Source of the DNA: Flocculibacter collagenilyticus
Lineage (GTDB): Bacteria; Pseudomonadota; Gammaproteobacteria; Enterobacterales; Alteromonadaceae
Length of the DNA stretch: 64,000 nucleotides
Assembly: GCF_016469335.1 (NCBI RefSeq)
Contig: NZ_CP059888.1
Location: forward strand, 1,550,001 to 1,614,000
Direction of reading: 5' to 3'
Part shown: positions 59,101 through 64,000 of the stretch, in pieces
Numbering within the stretch: the stretch's first letter is position 1
Layout: every line of letters begins with the position of its first letter
Translations under genes and position numbers: made by a program
Notes under the pieces: model-generated
What the model saw: only the letters and a program-made list of their open reading frames with translations
Told to the model about the DNA's origin: nothing
Database searches by the model: none

Positions 59101-59293
59101 AATGGCGGTATCGTTAGCGTTTGGTATCGTATTCGCGACAGTAATTACGCTAGTACTAATTCCTTCGCTGTATATCATACTTGATGATTTTAAAGGCTTA
59201 TTTCGCAATAAGAAGCCAAAGCAAAATGAAGCATTAAGTAGTACTGACGGTAGCACTGAAGGTAATATCGGAGCCATGCAAACAGAACAATAA
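56111..59293 (+). CDS. RND efflux pump permease
   Basis: A 1060-residue inner-membrane antiporter of the HAE1/AcrB-like class, proton driven. It has twelve membrane segments in two halves with large periplasmic loops. The proton relay is Asp403-Asp404 in GIVVDDAIIIGES. The second half contains the matching IIALAGVVVNDSLIMVDF. The exported substrates are unknown. It forms an operon with the adaptor and ends in a strong terminator. Confidence 0.96.
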   Translation: MIDTNKGIIAWFARNSVAANLLMAIILLAGIATTFTIKKQMFPEISVDVVNVRVAYLGAAPQEVEEGIIDKVEEVLENIDGIKKVTSTSVEGLGTVRVEVDDDYDVQEILDEVKTQVDSISSFPEQTEKPVVYRTKITSNVMWLAVYGDLTERGLKVFANDIRDEIKAMPGISKVDVVGERDYEIAIEVTEQTLRKYNLTFEQVVNAVRNSSIDVPGGSIKSENGDILLRAKGQAYNAQEFEEIVLVTRADGTRLTLADIATVKDGFEEVENLSLFNGKPVVNIRINAVGEEDTLQIAETVKRYVEQKKADLPSSVNIDHWGDSSFYLQGRLDLMMNNMLLGGLLVLLALALFLELKVAFWVVIGIPVCFLGTIALMPLEMFDVSINVISLFGFILVLGIVVDDAIIIGESAYSEIEKKGLSTDSVIAGTKRVAMPATFGVLTTIAAFTPMVMVSGPQGAIWEAIALVVMLSLAFSLVESKLILPAHLAHMRLKQTNKTDKPSFGKRLRTGVATKLKTFVETKYRPFLVKSIQYRYTTLATFVGVFVLVIGMIAGGFVRFVMFPNIPSDFVEGNITMMEGTSEESTNAAIIKLQDALLEMDKDFEKEFGEPVVKHYLAFNQSATSGEMVVELKKGEDREIDGFEIVRRWREKVPEIPGLKNLTFNAGINNGGGADVSFRLQGKSLPVLRQAAEELKEKLATYEGINDINDSVSGGNDELILKVKPEAEALGLSLASIARQVRYGFYGAEAQRVQRDGEEIKVMVRYPREERSSISNLESMMIRTANGDEVPFSTVAEFEMQPSYSTITRIDGQRSITVSAAADKDKIEPGSVVREINAEFLPQLTEKYAGVSTALEGQSKDEQDSIIQLAKAALLALFMIYALMAIPLKSYSQPLIIMSVIPFGLIGALVGHLLLGLSMSMLSMFGIIALAGVVVNDSLIMVDFVNKGRAAGMSIRDAAVEAGTQRFRAIILTSLTTFFGLTPIVFEKSLQAQIVIPMAVSLAFGIVFATVITLVLIPSLYIILDDFKGLFRNKKPKQNEALSSTDGSTEGNIGAMQTEQ

Positions 59294-59315
59294 AATTTTT
59301 TGTAAATAGAAAACT

Positions 59316-59350
59316 AAAATGCCAGTACTTTGAAGTGACTGGCATTTTTT
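59316..59350 (+). terminator. Rho-independent terminator after the RND pump gene
   Basis: AAAATGCCAGTACTT pairs with AAGT-G-ACTGGCATTTT (one bulged G) and is followed by further T. Confidence 0.9.
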
Positions 59351-59741
59351 ATGATGTTCATAGCAAACTGCGAGCGGTAACTGTGCCCCATAGATGAAGT
59401 GTGCAGCATATTATGAAAGTGAATGTAAACGATGATTGTTCTTGTATAACGTTGGATAGTTCGTTCAGCGTCTCTGCTAACGCACATATCACTCTGCAAC
59501 ATATTGCCAAAATAACATTTTCATTAATTACACCTCTTATATAGCGCTGTTTATATATACAGTACTTGCTGCGGTGTCCAATAACAGCAGATATACGACA
59601 CAATGTCTTTTTTTGACGTGCAAAAAACACACAGCTCCAGAGCGCTTATTGCATATAGCCTGTAGCCATGGTAAAAACGCACATGAATATTATTTACCAT
59701 TTTGGGGTGTTTAATCACCCCAAAATGGGATCCAATAAATT
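59351..59741. other. Non-coding region preceding the first integron cassette
   Basis: About 390 bases with no convincing gene and no sequence I can relate to an integron integrase. Near its right end a 13-bp perfect inverted repeat, CCATTTTGGGGTG / CACCCCAAAATGG (59697-59709 and 59716-59728), lies 13 bases before the first GTTAGGC core site. It is not a standard attC because no R'' box (RYYYAAC) with matching flank precedes it. It could be a decayed attI or attC. The promoter for the first cassettes should lie here. Confidence 0.5.
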
Positions 59742-59748
59742 GTTAGGC
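59742..59748 (+). other. First cassette core site (GTTAGGC)
   Basis: Matches GTTRRRY exactly and is the left boundary of cassette 1 (insertion point between G and T). The AGG of this site may double as a weak ribosome site for the cassette-1 ATG at 59751. Confidence 0.7.
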
Positions 59749-59750
59749 TT

Positions 59751-60161
59751 ATGGATAAAGTTAATCTCTCTGGATTAAATAAAGTAGAAAAAAGCATCCT
59801 AATGGAGCTTACCGACTTCAATTCTTCACTTAGACAAGTAGCTATTGATATGCACTTCGAAGACACATGTAAGTCAGTTGGTAAAAAATTCGAAACGGCT
59901 GAGAATGCCATTATTCACCTGCTTGAATTAGGATTGATTTCGATTCAAAAAAACAAGTACACAGAGATTCCCAACAATGAAATTTTACTAGCGAAATCAG
60001 AAGAGTTGAGTTTCCAGGCAGCTAAAGAGCATCTGCGGCATCCAGCCAATTGGATGAGTGATCATGGAATGGAAAGCGATTTAATTTATTTTGAAATTGC
60101 GCCAACAGATAGAGGGGAAGTAGTCCTAGATGCTCTTTTCGAATATCAAGCAAAAACCTAA
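59751..60161 (+). CDS. Cassette 1 protein, unknown function
   Basis: A 136-residue soluble protein that matches no family I recognise. The N-terminal 70 residues are helical with a winged-helix-like feel (VEKSILMELTDFNSSLRQVAIDM; ETAENAIIHLLELGLISIQKN). The rest has KEHLRHPANWMSDHGMESDLIYFEIAPTDRGEVVLDALFEY. The stop codon TAA is part of the R'' box of its attC. There is almost no leader between the core site and the ATG. Confidence 0.75.
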   Translation: MDKVNLSGLNKVEKSILMELTDFNSSLRQVAIDMHFEDTCKSVGKKFETAENAIIHLLELGLISIQKNKYTEIPNNEILLAKSEELSFQAAKEHLRHPANWMSDHGMESDLIYFEIAPTDRGEVVLDALFEYQAKT

Positions 60162-60260
60162 CAAAAAATTAAGTCACTCACTTCGTTCGCTGGGACGCAT
60201 ACACGTGGGCTGCTTAGCATTTTAGCCCACGCGTCTTCGCCCCTTATTTAAAAGTTATGT
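60156..60260 (+). repeat. attC site of cassette 1
   Basis: R'' ACCTAAC (60156-60162) and R' GTTATGT (60254-60260). Between them, imperfect arms around GGGACGC and ACGTGGGCT pair with AGCCCACG and CGTCTTCGCCCC to form the usual attC hairpin. Its arms are closely related to those of the cassette-2 attC. Confidence 0.88.
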
Positions 60261-60274
60261 GCCAAGGAGAAAAA

Positions 60275-60712
60275 ATGGAAATAACTCAGATCGAAAACAT
60301 TGATGTAAAAGGAATAGCGGTCAGAACTGATAATTTATCAGAAATGGACTCTACCACTGCTAAAATTGGTTCTATGTGGGAAAGGTTTTATGCCGAGTTA
60401 GCACCCTCGCTTAAAGAAGGTGCAAATGTTTATGGCCTTTATACAAACTATGAATCAGATCACAACGGAGTCTTCGATGTTATAGCTTGTTCAGACAAAG
60501 TCGAGGCAAAAAATGTTTCTAGTTATCAACTAGAAGCTGGTAACTATTTGGTGTTCAAGGGCACAGGTCAAATGCCGCAAGTGGTCATTGATTTGTGGAG
60601 GCAGGTATGGGAATACTTCGAATCACCAACTAGCCAACATAAGAGAACATTTACTACAGATTTCGAACTCTACAAAAGTGAAAACGAAGTTGAGCTCTTT
60701 ATCTCCGTTTAG
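60275..60712 (+). CDS. Cassette 2: GyrI-like / effector-binding-domain protein
   Basis: A 145-residue protein with the SHV2/GyrI-like small-molecule-binding fold also found as the effector domain of AraC/MerR regulators: ENIDVKGIAVRTDN, VYGLYTNYESDHNGVFDVIACSDK, YLVFKGTGQMPQVVIDLWRQVWEYFE, FTTDFELYKSENEVELFISV. There is no DNA-binding domain. Stand-alone proteins of this type bind or hydrolyse small toxic molecules. I chose the ATG at 60275 with AAGGAG five bases upstream; the ATG at 60257 is part of the recombination site. Confidence 0.85.
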   Translation: MEITQIENIDVKGIAVRTDNLSEMDSTTAKIGSMWERFYAELAPSLKEGANVYGLYTNYESDHNGVFDVIACSDKVEAKNVSSYQLEAGNYLVFKGTGQMPQVVIDLWRQVWEYFESPTSQHKRTFTTDFELYKSENEVELFISV

Positions 60713-60718
60713 GGTGGC

Positions 60719-60830
60719 ACATAACAAAAAAATCATGTCGCACGCATGGCGTGCTGGGACGCAAAAACGTGGGCTCGCGCGAGGCGCGATTATAGCCCAC
60801 GCCTTTGCGCCCCATATTTAAAAGTTAGGT
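60719..60830 (+). repeat. attC site of cassette 2
   Basis: R'' ACATAAC (60719-60725), the exact reverse complement of GTTATGT at this cassette's own start, and R' GTTAGGT (60824-60830). The hairpin arms GGGACGC...ACGTGGGCT and AGCCCACG...GCGCCCC are near-copies of those in the cassette-1 attC, enclosing a GC-rich tip. Confidence 0.9.
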
Positions 60831-60844
60831 ACCTAGGTAATATC

Positions 60845-61174
60845 GTGAATAACTGGAAGCAGGTAGAGAAGGCATGGATTAAAAACGACCTTGAAAATCA
60901 ATTCTGGCTGCTTGAGGAACCTCAACAGCGCTTTTGGAACCTTATTAAGGTTGTGCCTCAGAAATGGCAATTATCACCTACTGGGGACTTAGGTGGTGGT
61001 TTTTATGTTGTAGCTATATTTGGAAACCAAGTACTATATTTCAACGATATTGAAGACGGCTACAATATAAGCGAATTTAAAGAGTTTGGGGTTATCAATG
61101 ATTATTTCTGTAATCAAAATGAACTTCATCATTCAATAAATTATTTGTACGATCTAGTACATAACGGTATCTAA
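60845..61174 (+). CDS. Cassette 3 protein, unknown function
   Basis: A 109-residue acidic, Trp- and Asn-rich protein with no recognised family (NNWKQVEKAWIKNDLENQFWLLEEPQQRFWNLIKV; GGGFYVVAIFGNQVLYFNDIEDGYNISEF). It looks like a compact alpha/beta protein; an immunity-protein-like role is a guess from size and composition. The start is GTG at 60845 with TAGGT seven bases upstream. An upstream in-frame ATG at 60746 lies in the previous attC. The stop TAA lies in the R'' box. Confidence 0.72.
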   Translation: MNNWKQVEKAWIKNDLENQFWLLEEPQQRFWNLIKVVPQKWQLSPTGDLGGGFYVVAIFGNQVLYFNDIEDGYNISEFKEFGVINDYFCNQNELHHSINYLYDLVHNGI

Positions 61175-61270
61175 CAAACTGTTCAAAAGCGGACAAAATT
61201 ATGTTGGCTGGTTTCGCTCCGCTTCACATTGTAGCCAACTTAATTTTGCCTTTTAACAGAGGCGTTATGT
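61169..61270 (+). repeat. attC site of cassette 3
   Basis: R'' ATCTAAC (61169-61175) and R' GTTATGT (61264-61270). Arms around ACAAAATTATGTTGGCT and AGCCAACTTAATTTTG form the hairpin. Unlike the attC sites of cassettes 1 and 2 it is AT-rich. Confidence 0.87.
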
Positions 61271-61300
61271 GCCAAATAATCTGAAAGCTTGGAGTGCTGT

Positions 61301-61594
61301 TTGAATATCAATCGCAAGCTAGAAACTTTGATGGAAACTCCTTGCCCAGTACGGTTTGAAGCTTCAGACGGTAGTTGGATTATAGAAGTTCAATATTTTG
61401 TTTCTGCAGATAGACAGCAGAAAGAAGATATTGATAATAGTTGGTTCTAGTTTGCGGTTAACACTGATGGCCATGACTTACTATTGGAAGCAAAGTCTAA
61501 AACTGGAGTGGTTCTCCAAAGAGAGTTCGGAGATATAGACTTTATTGGTCTGACACTGGATGACTTCTTAAAAGCTAAGGTAGTTTCGTTGTAA
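61301..61594 (+). pseudogene. Cassette 4 gene interrupted by an in-frame TAG
   Basis: From the TTG at 61301 (GGAG six bases upstream) a frame of 97 codons runs to TAA at 61592-61594 and fills the cassette, but codon 50 is TAG (61448-61450). The first half reads RKLETLMETPCPVRFEASD and IIEVQYFVSADRQQKED; the second half reads FAVNTDGHDLLLEAKS and FIGLTLDDFLKAKVV. No family is recognised. One base change would restore the frame. The cassette may be recently inactivated, or the TAG may be read through at low level. Confidence 0.75.
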
Positions 61595-61600
61595 TTCAGC

Positions 61601-61711
61601 ATATAACAAGTTGCTGTAGCCGACGCCAAACACTCCGCCCTTTGTGTTTCGCTTCGCTCAATTTAACACAAAGGGGCTCCATGCTTGGCTCGGCTAAGCA
61701 AGGCGTTATGT
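61601..61711 (+). repeat. attC site of cassette 4
   Basis: R'' ATATAAC (61601-61607) and R' GTTATGT (61705-61711). The outer arms GCCGACGCC and GGCTCGGCTAAGC pair imperfectly. The inner arms CCCTTTGTGTT and AACACAAAGGGG give a long terminal hairpin. Confidence 0.85.
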
Positions 61712-61744
61712 TTATCTAAAGTTCAGTGTTAATAAAGGAGTATT

Positions 61745-62137
61745 ATGAAACTTTTAACTTTTTTATTTGTGTTTACGATTTTCTCCAGCTTGTTGTATGC
61801 AAATTCTATCGAAAGCTTTAATCGAATTGAGGTTAATCCATATGATGATTCCGCACATAAGGTCATTGCCTCAATTCATTTAGTTGTGGATTCTCCTCTT
61901 GCTGACGCAGCAGATGTTTTGGCTGCCAGAGAGATTATTGCAATATCATTGAGCTCATTGTCATTACAAGAGTTAACAAAGAATGGAATTGATAATGCCA
62001 AGCATAATATTTTGAAACAGTTAAAATCTAGTGGGTTAATAAATACTATTCAAAATGTATATGTAACCGATTTGACGGTTGAATTTGTTGGCGCTAATCG
62101 TGCTACGGTATTTGTTAAGCCTCAAAAAGGGTTTTGA
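61745..62137 (+). CDS. Cassette 5: secreted FliL-like protein
   Basis: A 130-residue protein with a clear signal peptide (hydrophobic about 3-17, cut near LYA-NS). The mature part resembles the periplasmic domain of FliL, the flagellar stator-associated protein: VIASIHLVVDS, then REIIAISLSSLSLQELTKNG-IDNAKHNILKQL, then INTIQNVYVTDLTVEF. FliL is normally anchored by a membrane helix; here the N-terminus looks cleavable, so the product would be free in the periplasm. AAGGAG precedes the ATG. The likeness is by eye. Confidence 0.7.
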   Translation: MKLLTFLFVFTIFSSLLYANSIESFNRIEVNPYDDSAHKVIASIHLVVDSPLADAADVLAAREIIAISLSSLSLQELTKNGIDNAKHNILKQLKSSGLINTIQNVYVTDLTVEFVGANRATVFVKPQKGF

Positions 62138-62145
62138 TAAAATAA

Positions 62146-62239
62146 ACATAACAAAAACATCAAGTGGACATAAGTAGCTTGGCTCGCGCTTCGCGCAGTA
62201 TAGCCAAACCATTTATGCCGCTTATATTAATAGTTAGGC
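62146..62239 (+). repeat. attC site of cassette 5
   Basis: R'' ACATAAC (62146-62152), exactly complementary to GTTATGT at this cassette's own start, and R' GTTAGGC (62233-62239). Arms GTGGACATAA...TTGGCT pair with AGCCAA...TTATGCCGC around a GCGCTTCGCGC tip. Confidence 0.88.
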
Positions 62240-62262
62240 TTCATACAAGGGTTTAATCAAAT

Positions 62263-62808
62263 ATGGAAAAAATAGACTTTTATAAGCAATCAATAGGCAA
62301 GTTTATCTTCACTGAGTTCATAGTCTTCCTATCTCAGGTAGCTGTATTTTTTTCTGTCGCTGTTTTTACGTCCAACTTTTTAAGTAGTGAAGAGAAATTA
62401 GTCAAATTCTCTGAGCAAAAAATAAATGACGGTACTTTAGGAGAGCTAGGACTTACCTTTGTAGCAATTCTTTTGGTAATTGGTTTCTTTTCAGCAATTG
62501 GCAGGGTCTTTGATAACAAATATGTAGAGCCCTACATAAACGAAATACTGTGTGAAATGCCAAAAACAATATATGTATTTGGCTCCAGTGCTACAGGAGT
62601 CATGGCAGCTATATCACTATTTATACACTTAAACCCGGATTCTAATTCTTCAGCGCAGGCACAAGGATTTGCCGTAATGACCCTATTCTTTGCGATTATG
62701 ATGTTTATATATGGCTGCGCATTTAGCTATGCGTTTAAACGAAAAACGCACATAAAATCAGAGCCTAACAATTCAATCCAGCCGACCGCTGACGCGTCGG
62801 CTGATTGA
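62263..62808 (+). CDS. Cassette 6: membrane protein with attC-encoded C-terminus
   Basis: A 181-residue protein with four hydrophobic segments (about 20-42, 64-82, 104-124 and 133-155) and no recognised family. The last 13-15 residues (NNSIQPTADASAD) are translated from the attC site itself, and the stop lies inside it. Such NSIQPT-type tails are often seen in cassette and cassette-derived proteins. Start ATG at 62263 has only a weak ribosome site (AAGGG 15 bases upstream). Confidence 0.75.
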   Translation: MEKIDFYKQSIGKFIFTEFIVFLSQVAVFFSVAVFTSNFLSSEEKLVKFSEQKINDGTLGELGLTFVAILLVIGFFSAIGRVFDNKYVEPYINEILCEMPKTIYVFGSSATGVMAAISLFIHLNPDSNSSAQAQGFAVMTLFFAIMMFIYGCAFSYAFKRKTHIKSEPNNSIQPTADASAD

Positions 62809-62818
62809 GGCGTTATGT
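62763..62818 (+). repeat. Short attC site of cassette 6
   Basis: R'' GCCTAAC (62763-62769), exactly complementary to this cassette's own start GTTAGGC, and R' GTTATGT (62812-62818). Only 56 bases long, with arms CAGCCGACCG and CGTCGGCTG; it resembles the 60-base type known from aadA cassettes. Confidence 0.92.
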
Positions 62819-62838
62819 GTCGGTCTACAGGAGAGTAT

Positions 62839-63186
62839 ATGAAAACTTTTGGTACTATAATTCTAACCATAATTGGTGTAGCACTTTATATCCTCGCTGT
62901 TCTTTATGGTAATGCAACATACTACTCATATTATTCTTGGACTATTATGCCTGCATTAGCGGCGATGTCTTCGGTAGGAATATTCTTTTATTTGGGTTAT
63001 AAAGTGTTTAAGAAATTACCGCCAATGTTTCTAAATAGTTATGATGCTGCTTCTTTGTCACACTTAAATTTAATTATTATGAATGACCAATGTGCTATTG
63101 ATGCGGCAATTGCAAATTACCATATAAAGGTTGATCTTAATTCAACCTTTACCCCGTTTTATGCACCATCGTGTTCCTACACATAA
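62839..63186 (+). CDS. Cassette 7: small membrane protein, unknown function
   Basis: A 115-residue protein with two hydrophobic segments (about 5-25 and 33-53) and a soluble tail with ASLSHLNLIIMNDQCAIDAAIANYHIKVDLNSTF. No family is recognised. I chose the ATG at 62839 with AGGAGAG upstream; the ATG at 62815 lies in the recombination site. The stop TAA is part of the R'' box at 63181-63187. Confidence 0.72.
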   Translation: MKTFGTIILTIIGVALYILAVLYGNATYYSYYSWTIMPALAAMSSVGIFFYLGYKVFKKLPPMFLNSYDAASLSHLNLIIMNDQCAIDAAIANYHIKVDLNSTFTPFYAPSCSYT

Positions 63187-63187
63187 C
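63181..63187 (+). repeat. R'' box of a truncated or interrupted attC (cassette 7)
   Basis: ACATAAC is the exact reverse complement of GTTATGT at this cassette's own start, as expected for its attC. No GTTRRRY core with complementary flank occurs within the next 150 bases, so the site is broken. Confidence 0.65.
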
Positions 63188-63661
63188 ACATATGAACCTT
63201 CTCGGGTCAAGTAAGCATAACGATTCTTTTTAGCTGCTTTTAAGCAGCTAATTTGTTTTAGCAATCTTTTAAATCTATTCAACTTCGCTATGTCGGGTAG
63301 CCGTTAAAATCGTTTACGGCAAACACATATTGAGGCTCTCTTATTGCGAGCTCATCGCTGCCTAAATCAGTCGATACAGCTGTCGTTTAGGGGCACTAGA
63401 CATTCATCGGTTAACCTTAGTCTGGCACTACTCAAGGGGATGGCTCTTTCGTCCAGTTAGTTAAAGGCTCAGCTAAGGTGCAAACGATTTAATGCATTGC
63501 TTAAATTAATGCGCACCAATGGGGTGTCTAATCAAGGCCAAATAGCTTATTACTTCGACAATACTTACCTGTAACGTTCAACTTTTGCTGACTTAAACAC
63601 AAATAGTACATGGTTGTTCATGGCTATCTAGTTAGGTATAGAGCTCATCCCATTGTGCGAC
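63188..63661. other. Non-coding region between the last cassette and the IS110-family gene
   Basis: About 470 bases without a gene, downstream of the transposase on its strand. It holds a hairpin TTAGCTGCTT / AAGCAGCTAA (63230-63251) and a second R''-like GCATAAC at 63214-63220. In the IS1111 subgroup of IS110 elements the region 3' of the transposase carries the element end and the bridge-RNA gene, so an RNA of that kind may be encoded here. I could not locate the element end. Confidence 0.5.
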
Positions 63662-64000
63662 TTAACTTTTTAAAAATCGATCATCATCAAATACCGTTTT
63701 GTTTTTCAACATGAAATAAACACAACGACCAAGCTTATGAGCAAGCACAGATAATGCTTTGGCTTTACTCATACGTTTTTGTAGCTTGTTTAAATAACGC
63801 CTTGCTTTGTCGTTTCCACGTAAATAAAGCACTGCGGCTTCACTGAACGCCCATTTTAAGTGACCATTGCCAATCTTGTTGCCGCTAGTGCCATAAGTTT
63901 TGCCAGCAGATTCCGCTTTACACTTTACAAGCCGACAATAAGACGAAAACTTTTGTACAGACTCAAATCGATTAATGTCACCAATTTCATACAAGATAGT
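63662..64000 (-). CDS. IS110-family transposase, C-terminal part (runs off the window)
   Basis: The last 112 residues of a DEDD-type transposase with the Transposase_20 region: TILYEIGDINRFESVQKFSSYCRLV, then GNKIGNGHLKWAFSEAAVLYLRGN, then KAKALSVLAHKLGRCVYFMLKNK. The frame is open to the right edge, so the gene starts beyond it; full-length members have about 330-400 residues. These enzymes move the element with a bridge RNA and leave no terminal inverted repeats of the usual kind. Confidence 0.92.
   Translation of the reverse strand, partial: TILYEIGDINRFESVQKFSSYCRLVKCKAESAGKTYGTSGNKIGNGHLKWAFSEAAVLYLRGNDKARRYLNKLQKRMSKAKALSVLAHKLGRCVYFMLKNKTVFDDDRFLKS

Larger units (their letters stand above)
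59742..63187 (+). mobile_element. Integron gene-cassette array (seven cassettes, no integrase seen)
   Basis: Seven plus-strand cassettes run head to tail. Boundaries are core sites GTTAGGC or GTTATGT/GTTAGGT at 59742, 60254, 60824, 61264, 61705, 62233 and 62812, giving units of about 440-580 bp. Six complete attC sites of 56-112 bp and a seventh with only its R'' box are seen. An integrase gene would be expected to the left in the minus direction, but that side has only non-coding DNA and then the RND pump. The structure fits a cluster of attC sites lacking an integrase. Confidence 0.9.

Noticed and set aside
59358-59630. Minus-strand ORF left of the cassettes as an integrase remnant
   Set aside because: The translation has no tyrosine-recombinase motifs and no plausible ribosome site; it looks like a chance frame.
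60257-60274. ATG starts inside recombination core sites (60257 and 62815) and an ATG at 60746 inside an attC
   Set aside because: They are created by GTTATG of the core sites or lie within attC arms; proper ribosome sites support the later starts at 60275, 62839 and 60845.
61447-61629. Minus-strand ORF across cassette 4
   Set aside because: It overlaps the attC and runs against the cassette direction; the plus-strand frame with ribosome site explains the cassette better.
63631-63637. GTTAGGT as the missing R' of the cassette-7 attC
   Set aside because: It is about 450 bases from the R'' box, far beyond attC lengths, and its flank does not pair with the R'' flank; a 7-base degenerate match is expected by chance at this distance.

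Overview
The window reads as chromosomal DNA of an AT-rich marine gammaproteobacterium, most likely of the order Alteromonadales (Colwellia/Thalassotalea/Pseudoalteromonas-like). This rests on gene content and order: rnfABCDGE-nth, a PsrA-type TetR next to a long FadE-type acyl-CoA dehydrogenase, sapABCDF fused to pspF with divergent pspABC-ycjX-ycjF, phhAB, an M2 peptidase lipoprotein and a DUF5916 outer-membrane protein. The genus is inference; no rRNA is present.

Layout. 0-1.5 kb: a GNAT acetyltransferase and an exported alpha/beta hydrolase. 1.5-8 kb (minus strand): rnfABCDGE plus nth, an electron-transport complex operon ending in endonuclease III. 8.3-10.2 kb: a membrane GGDEF-EAL protein with degenerate active sites, resembling the c-di-GMP receptor LapD. 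10.4-10.8 kb: three identical tRNA-Asn genes behind one strong promoter. 10.8-12.0 kb: 1.3 kb without a gene, holding a DnaA-box-like inverted pair and short tandem repeats. 12-20 kb: a MATE pump, uvrB, an SAM methyltransferase, DUF2164, DUF2254 and a SulP transporter. 20-28.4 kb: M2 peptidase, PsrA-like regulator with fadE, nagZ, an SLC13 carrier and a GNAT protein. 28.5-31 kb: a two-PilZ-domain protein. 31-41.7 kb: the envelope-stress and peptide/polyamine block (pspF-sapABCDF leftward; pspABC-ycjXF rightward from a sigma-54-type promoter). 41.9-46.7 kb: phhAB, a MerR regulator, deoC, a periplasmic solute-binding-like protein and ribA. 46.8-59.3 kb: a PAS chemoreceptor, a peptidoglycan-binding/CHAP-like protein, a CNNM-CBS protein, small proteins, DUF5916 and an RND efflux pair.

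59.7-63.2 kb is the accessory part: seven consecutive integron gene cassettes, all on the plus strand, each ending in an attC-type recombination site. Boundaries are supported by GTTRRRY sites and by complementarity between each cassette's own start and the R'' box of its attC. No integrase gene lies where one would be expected, so this looks like an integrase-less cassette cluster (or a segment separated from its integrase). The cassette products are a GyrI-like ligand-binding protein, a FliL-like secreted protein, two small membrane proteins, two unknown soluble proteins and one gene broken by an in-frame amber codon. The array ends at an R'' box with no matching R' site nearby, followed by about 470 bp of non-coding DNA and the C-terminal part of an IS110-family transposase that runs off the right edge. 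An IS inserted into or next to the last attC is a plausible reading.

Most of the window is well-known housekeeping content. The parts that most deserve a second look are the cassette array with its IS110 neighbour, a terminator that abuts the ycjX start codon, a pair of identically built DnaA-box-like inverted repeats 38 kb apart, and several long perfect palindromes in promoter regions.
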